Origin: Neonectria sp. B-13
Taxonomy: Eukaryota > Ascomycota > Sordariomycetes > Hypocreales > Nectriaceae
DNA: 64,000 nucleotides
NCBI GenBank assembly: GCA_002682825.1
Contig: NOKP01000009.1
Location: 310,001 to 374,000, forward strand
Reading direction: 5' to 3'
The position numbers were made by a program, and so were the translations under genes. Positions 58,832 through 64,000 of this stretch are shown here, piece by piece. Within the stretch, counting starts at the first letter, position 1, and the number at the start of each line of letters is the position of its first letter. Below the pieces are notes generated by a model that saw nothing but the letters and a program-made list of their open reading frames with translations, was not told the DNA's origin and did not search any database.

Positions 58832-59151
58832 TAAAAGAGGTCGGTGGCGGCGGCTTCAACGCGCGCGCTGCGTCGACGCTGGGGGATTTCAATAATGCTA
58901 CACGATGGCTTTACGAGACGTCAGCCAGCGGTCATGGCGGGTTAAAATTAAAATAAACAATGCAATACAGTAATTACGGCCTATGGAGAGAGGGCATGGT
59001 TATGCAGTGAATGAGTTTAAGTCCCTTAGTGGCCTCCGATTAACTTTGCCAACACGCAGACAGCCACTGGATAAAAGGCCACGAAGTTGAATTTCCTTCC
59101 GTTCAAAAACCCAGGAATCTCTTCCGCGGAAGTGGACGATACAGGGTCGTG
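58832..59151. other. Short intergenic region
   Basis: 320 nt between two plus-strand genes; AT-rich around 58950. Nothing recognised. Confidence 0.5.
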
Positions 59152-59781
59152 ATGAACGCCTTTCGAGTGTCGAATGGTCTACGGCGACAAGCCGTCCCCT
59201 CCTTCGCGTCTGTTCTCTCCCCGGGAATTAAAGATAGCATGCTGACTGTTTGCAGAACGATGCAAGCGATGCAAGCGACTACAGGGATTGACGGCGAGAT
59301 GGAGTTCATCTTGGCCATGGTCACCATCATGAACGACTGGAGAGACATGATCGAGTGGCTCTCGTACCGCCACATGGTGGGCTACTGGCTCGGCCTCGTC
59401 CGCTGGCGCCAGGGCATCTACGTCTACGACGAAAACGCCGCGTCGCCGGCCCTCCGCGGCGCCGTGCCCAAGTCCCGGCTGCACGGGCTCCGGCAGCGGG
59501 TCTCGGCGCGGGTGCTTTTCCTGGCCGACGACGAGGGCTTCTACGCGCTGCAGTGCGCGGCGTTCCGACAGGTGCAGCGCGAGCGGCGGCCGGCGTACGT
59601 GGCGCGGCTGAAGGAGCTGGAGGCGCGGCACAGACGTCTCATCGGCGAGAGGTTGGTGCGGCTGGCCAAGCAGCTGGTGTACGAGCGCAGGGGGGAGTTC
59701 AAGGTCAAGAAGTGGTTTGATCGCGAGCTGGAGGTTGAGGCGAGGCATTACGAGGGGAATGGGAAGTTTGAGGAGATGTGA
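59152..59781 (+). CDS. Unknown small basic protein
   Basis: Open frame of 209 residues with strong coding character in its last two thirds (G or C at most third positions). No recognised family. The first 30 residues are basic and hydroxylated (MNAFRVSNGLRRQAVPSFAS), which could be a mitochondrial targeting peptide. The middle contains an aromatic-rich segment, WRDMIEWLSYRHMVGYWLGLVRWRQGIYVYDE, not long enough for a typical membrane helix. The C-terminal half is predicted helical and Arg/Glu-rich (RERRPAYVARLKELEARHRRLIGERLVRLAKQL), likely coiled coil. The ATG at 59152 was chosen over the preceding GTG; the start could also lie at the Met in EMEFILAMV (about residue 50). No intron is needed. 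Confidence 0.6.
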   Translation: MNAFRVSNGLRRQAVPSFASVLSPGIKDSMLTVCRTMQAMQATTGIDGEMEFILAMVTIMNDWRDMIEWLSYRHMVGYWLGLVRWRQGIYVYDENAASPALRGAVPKSRLHGLRQRVSARVLFLADDEGFYALQCAAFRQVQRERRPAYVARLKELEARHRRLIGERLVRLAKQLVYERRGEFKVKKWFDRELEVEARHYEGNGKFEEM

Positions 59782-60092
59782 GGTAGGCGTGTTTTGCGTG
59801 TAAGCTGGCTGCTAGTGTTAGTGTCAGGGCAGAATACACTAACCATGCTTCAACATGTCACAGACACCGTACGAACCAGATGGGTGTGATGATGTGATGA
59901 TTCGTAAATTCATGTAGATCTATAGCGACGGAACGAGCAATTAATGCACAACACTACCATCAAAGCTAAGCATTTATGTCATAGCCCCTCTTTAACGAAC
60001 CAAATCCTAGCTAAACTGAATCCCGGAGGACCAGTCATCGGAACTCAACGACATCCCATTCACCACCCCCTGACTCTCACAGGCGTGCAGGC
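59782..60092. other. Convergent intergenic region
   Basis: 311 nt, AT-rich, between the 3' ends of the unknown gene and the GPI-anchor candidate. Nothing recognised. Confidence 0.5.
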
Positions 60093-60867
60093 TTAAGCCA
60101 ACATGACAAAGGCGCCGACAACAGCAAGGCCGGCCAGGCCAATGGGAGCCAGGCCGGGAGCGGCATTGTCCGTCTCGGAAGCCTGGGAGGCGCTGTCGGT
60201 GGTGGTCGAGGCGCTGTCGTCCGAGGCGTCCGAGGCCGTGTCCGTGTTGGAGCCGGAGCCGGAGTTGGCGTTGGCCGTGTTGGTCGAGCCCGGGACGATG
60301 GTCGTCGTCAGCTGTGAGATGGTCGTGGGGGCCGTGGCCTCGACGGTGATGCCGTCGGCCGCCGTGGACGAGGCTGAGGCGTAGCTGGTGGTTGACCAGC
60401 CGCAGGTGTAGAGGATTTCTCTAATCTCTTGAAGGTTGTTAGCAAACTGAGAAAGGTGGTCATCACGGTGTAGGTCACTTACCCTCGAGGTCAGAATCAT
60501 TCCAGTCAATGTCAATGTAAATGCCATTGTCATTGTCATCGTCGTCATCATCATTATCATCATCGTCGTCGTCGTCGTCGTCGTTGTTATCTCTGCGGAT
60601 GTTCTGGCGCATGCAGTCGTAGCACAGAGCTGCAATGCTGGCGACGTCGAAGCTGTCGTTGGTGCAGACGCACTGGGCCTCGAGGCGGTTCTCGTCGCGG
60701 TCGTTGTCATTACCGCGCAAGTCGACCTCGCAGCGCTGCGTGAGCGTCACGATGGGCTGGCAGATGTCCTTGCAGGAGTTGGGGACGTCGTCGTTGTCGA
60801 GCTGCACGTCGGCCGAGGCGAGGAGAAGGAGAGGCGCGATGGCCAGGGCGATGTTGTAGGCGTACAT
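60093..60867 (-). CDS. GPI-anchored Cys-rich surface protein with poly-Asp tract
   Basis: Predicted cell-wall or plasma-membrane protein of 239 residues. Exons 60867..60483 and 60427..60093, with a 55-nt intron (GTAAGT..TTCAAG). A signal peptide (MYAYNIALAIAPLLLLASA) is followed by a small domain with paired cysteines (NSCKDICQP, QRCEVD, AQCVCTND, LCYDCMRQN and, after the intron, YTCGWSTT), a spacing seen in fungal surface proteins related to but distinct from CFEM. Between the last two Cys groups lies an Asp/Asn run of about 35 residues (about 90-125) that interrupts the domain. Then comes a Ser/Thr/Ala-rich stalk and a hydrophobic C-terminus (GLAPIGLAGLAVVGAFVMLA) behind small residues, as in GPI-attachment signals. 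Role unknown; the Asp tract could bind Ca2+ or cationic surfaces. Confidence 0.82.
60525..60592. repeat. CAT/CGT trinucleotide microsatellite encoding the Asp tract
   Basis: Imperfect run of CAT, CGT and related triplets on the plus strand (GAT/GAC sense), including six CGT in a row near 60566-60583. It lies in exon 1 of the GPI-protein gene and is likely to vary in length between strains. Confidence 0.8.
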
Positions 60868-60924
60868 GATGAAGTGGTGTATGATGAAGTGGTGTATGAG
60901 GAGTGGTGTAAGAGGAGTGGTGTT
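60868..60924. repeat. 15-nt tandem repeat abutting the GPI-protein start codon
   Basis: Two perfect copies of GATGAAGTGGTGTAT (plus strand) followed by two diverged 13-14-nt copies. The array directly touches the ATG, so in the sense direction ACCACTTCATC units form the end of the leader. Confidence 0.85.
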
Positions 60925-63543
60925 GATGCTGTTGTTGATGCTGAAACTGAAGCTGGTGCCGATGGTGTTGAGCAATCTCTTCAAGTCGAGGGCTATCAAG
61001 GTTATTTATACTGGAAACGAAGCCTCGTCCCATTAATCAACCTCTCAACTCTTGGCAGCCCAAGCGCACATCGAAATCTCGTTACTTCCTTCTACGGCAA
61101 GTCTTGGCAAGTCGGCAATGCCATTCGGTCTCCACGACGATCCTCGCCTCTCGATCCGTCCGCGTGGATACGGCAAGCCGAGAATAGCAGTGCGAAACTC
61201 GTTGGGCATCTCTCTCTGGGAAATTGAAGCCATCTGGGATAAAGCTTGTCCGCCCGACAAGGGTGATCCGCAGTTCCGCCAAGGTGCGGGGGCTTGTTGT
61301 TGTTCCTTGTGAGGCGGAGTGGGCTTGGCGGGACGTCATGGTGGTGATACTCTCGACCAGCCAGGCCGAGTCGATGACAGCACAGCATCCGCAATTATTC
61401 CCCGGGGGGCCTTTTACTGAATGGAACGCCAATGTTTCGGCACATCGGTGTAACCCCCGGAAGGCCACAGCCAGCGCCCTTCCGCTTCTCACTCCCGCAG
61501 CGCCTCACCCCCGCCGAGTGCCGGCGAAGCGATCGTCAGCGCCGGGGTAGTGCAGTCAAGGGTGTAAATGAAGCACCAGGGTACCCAACGTTAATTGTTT
61601 CCGGAAGCCCCGAAACGAGAGCAAAAGCCAAACCAAAAAACATGCTTGTTTAGAGTTCCCTAGGGTCGCCGGGAAGGTGTATTCTGCCAAGCGTTCCATC
61701 TTGTATAATTGCCAATGCATCAGCCCCCGGACCACGTAAGTGCGTGGGCCCACCCTGCCTCGGACAGGTTCGAGAGTGCGATGCGAGATTTCGAGAGTCG
61801 AAGGAAAGCCTCAAGGCAGCGTGCAATGCCATCATGGCTCACGGGTGGAGCTATCCGAGTGGATGTTCTGCTCTGTTGTTCAACCGTGGCTTCGACGACG
61901 CGCAACCCCATTTCCAGCTGGGCCGGGGTGCAAGTGCGAATTGCACCACGTTAAAGCAATTCTGCAGATCCCTCGTTGGTCCTTTTGCTGCTCGCGTGAG
62001 CAGCCCGCCAAGCCAAACCGTCGGCCGAGAAATGCGTTCGTTAATCCCGCGTCTGCTGGGTTGTGAAACGACGCAGAGACTAGACGAAAGCTTGCAGGCC
62101 ACGCGTTTCCGCTTGTTCGTTTTCTATCTTTGGAACTGAACCGCCTCGCCTAGACCGCAGACGGGTGTCGAGTGCGCCTCGTGATGGAGGCGTTTTCTTC
62201 TTGGTCGATGAGGAAGGATGAGGATGGTTTTGCCAAGTCTGCAAGATTGTCGATCGATCAGGCTTTTGTTGGGCCGAGGGAGGAGGCCGCGTAACGTCGA
62301 GCAAGGCGATGGCTTCGGATCGGCTCCGATGAGTTTCATGTTTTGTGAGTTGGCAGCAGATTGGTCCAGGTGAGGCTGGTGTTTGTGAGGATGTGCCCAA
62401 ACACAGTAGATCAACGGATTCAAAGTTCACAGGTACGACACGTAAGCGACATTACGTTTTCGTTCAGTATATCCCTCTCATCAATGCGTCAAGGACAGAA
62501 GGTGAATAGAAGCATGAATAAAGAAACAAGCATGAAAATAGAGTTTCCTCCATACCAGACCTCCAGACCTTAGCAGACGGGGTGCCAAGTGCGTACGCGC
62601 ACGGATTCTCATGCCTTTCATTCATCCAACAAGACGGGTCGAACAATTAACGTGTGCATGACTCGCCGTGGCGTTCGGCCCCACCGCAGGAGTCATTGAC
62701 GCAGGGCTGTGTGGCAGATCGATTGGGATGCGATCGGAAGAGCGGATGCAGTAGTTCCGCGAGAAACGATAAGATACGAGATGTTCGATTGATCCGTCGT
62801 TGTTGGGTCTAAGTTGAAGTCTGGATTGTAAACTACTCCGTACTACGTGTGGAGATGTTGAATGGGCGATGATTATATCCTGTAAATTCGGTTAGAAAAT
62901 CCATAGCCAACACAAGAGAAAAGAAAAATGAACAAAGAAAAAGAGAATAGAGTTACAGAAGCTGATTCACATAAACTCGTTCAATTAATCCTGAATGCCT
63001 GCATTGATAGAAAAACAGACCCATCTCCTTGGTGAAGCCGCACCCATCTCCTCGCCACCTCACTTACCCTACATCCCGTCCCCATGAATCGAACCGTTAC
63101 GAAAACGGTCGACTCATACCACCGTTTTGTCCTCCCCACATTCGGGATCTCCGTGTAACCGAAACGGACCAAAACTCCACCAACCTCACACTACACCTCT
63201 AACGTACCTTGGGATAGGCCGCCTGGTTACGGGCGCAGGGTGACACCATCCATGGCTTGGGAGGGAGGTATGGGGCCGCTTACCTGCATCCATCGCCCTA
63301 TCCGAGCCTCGCTTTAGTCTCGTCTCGTGCTGGCTGTCGTGCATTTGCTCCCGTCTCAACCCCATCCATTCCGTATAAAACCTCCCCGCCTCACGCCTCA
63401 CCTCCTCCTCCTCCTCTCTTTCTCCTTCACCCCAAACCCATAAGGCTGGACGCACTCATCCGCCTTTTCCCTCCTCCTCCCCCCTTAGCCTTACCGGCCT
63501 CCTAATTCCATAGGGGAGGCCGCAGCCCCCTTACTCTGAATCA
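60925..63543. other. 2.6-kb gene-free region
   Basis: Contains the GPI-gene promoter on its left. Open frames here are under 140 codons, overlap on both strands and show no family features. The section 62640-63000 is AT-rich; 63350-63540 is C/T-rich and probably the promoter and leader of the gene at the right edge. Confidence 0.5.
61003..61010 (-). promoter_or_regulatory. TATA box of the GPI-protein gene
   Basis: TATAAATA on the minus strand, 136 nt before the ATG; expected transcription start near 60975, upstream of the tandem repeat. Confidence 0.55.
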
Positions 63544-64000
63544 ATGGACGCATCGTGCTCAGCCGCAAGCGCCTGCGTCCGGTACGCCATGGGTTTCTTC
63601 CAGCCGCAGCAACTCTGCGACTCCGTCAAGCCGCCCTGGTAATAGTCACCAAGATGCCCTGGGGCTTCTCTGCCTGCTCCCCTCCCAGCACGACAACAAC
63701 GACAACGACTTCTTTAACCCCCACAACTCCGACTTTGACCTCTTCGACTTTAATGCTGCGTCCTTGGACTTTGGCGCCGACCCCGACTTGCTGCTTGCGG
63801 GTGATGGCCACGACGACAATTGGCTCGCCCAGGGCTGTCTCTTGGATCCCACGCTTGATCTCTCGCCCGCCGGCGTTCTGATTCCCGAAATGGGGACCCA
63901 GAACACGCCGCCGCTGGGCATGAGTGGCGAGATGGCTCTCCCGCTTCAAGACAACTTCCTGTCGCAAGACCAGGAGATAACAGACCTCCTGGCCTCAACC
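63544..64000 (+). CDS. Acidic protein, 5' part only (possible transcription factor)
   Basis: A coding-like frame (codons in step with 63545) runs open from 63506 to the window end but has no ATG before 63890. A candidate model solves this: ATG at 63544, exon 1 63544..63581, a 49-nt intron 63582..63630 (GTACGC..GTCAAG), exon 2 63631 to beyond 64000, giving MDASCSAASACVR joined to RPGNSHQDALGLL. The branch site is not clear, so the first exon is tentative. The protein is rich in Asp, Phe, Leu and Asn (NNDNDFFNPHNSDFDLFDFNAASLDF), like an acidic-hydrophobic activation region, but no DNA-binding domain is within the window. Alternatives are a start further upstream or at 63890. Confidence 0.5.

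Overview
The window looks like a nuclear chromosome segment of a filamentous ascomycete (Pezizomycotina, most likely Sordariomycetes and possibly Hypocreales). The evidence is short introns of about 43-215 nt with GT..AG ends, GC-rich third codon positions, fungus-specific families (Zn2Cys6 regulator, CCC1 iron transporter, ATG26 sterol glucosyltransferase, Mtf2, fungal bZIP), long intergenic regions and AT-rich islands without open frames. Species cannot be fixed from the sequence alone. All gene models are my own splice reconstructions from reading frames and splice sites; no transcript or homology search was available.

Layout. 0-3 kb: the 5' part of an AtuA-like (DUF1446) gene on the minus strand, then an AT-rich ORF-free island. 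2.9-8.1 kb: a nitrilase-superfamily hydrolase, a five-intron CobW/COG0523 GTPase, and a convergent unknown gene carrying an in-frame TAG. 8.1-18.9 kb: a single bZIP regulator inside about 9.7 kb of gene-free DNA; the 3' side holds a striking 205-nt foldback element. 18.9-26.9 kb: a 4-coumarate-CoA-ligase-like adenylating enzyme, a CCC1/VIT1 vacuolar iron transporter, a Zn2Cys6 transcription factor and a secreted cupredoxin with a minisatellite in its leader. 26.9-29.3 kb: another ORF-poor AT-rich stretch.

29.3-58.8 kb is a dense housekeeping block: MTF2-like mitochondrial RNA factor and CMR1 (divergent), ATG26, the complex I subunit GRIM-19/NDUFA13, a short-chain dehydrogenase, the RNA polymerase II CTD phosphatase FCP1, condensin subunit 1 and CDC7 kinase (divergent), ribosomal protein uL15 and CHL1 helicase (divergent), and an NCS1 purine-cytosine-type permease. 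CMR1, condensin, CDC7 and CHL1 all act on replication or chromosome maintenance and three of them sit on compact divergent promoters. 58.8-64 kb: a small unknown protein, an Asp-tract GPI-anchor candidate with a Cys-rich domain, a 2.7-kb gene-free stretch, and the start of an acidic protein that runs off the right edge.

No tRNA, rRNA, CRISPR array, intact transposon or secondary-metabolite core enzyme was recognised. The best candidates for something undescribed are the 205-nt foldback at 16.35-16.55 kb, whose arm differences are mostly G-U compatible on one strand, and the tandem-repeat leaders that abut two genes for secreted proteins.
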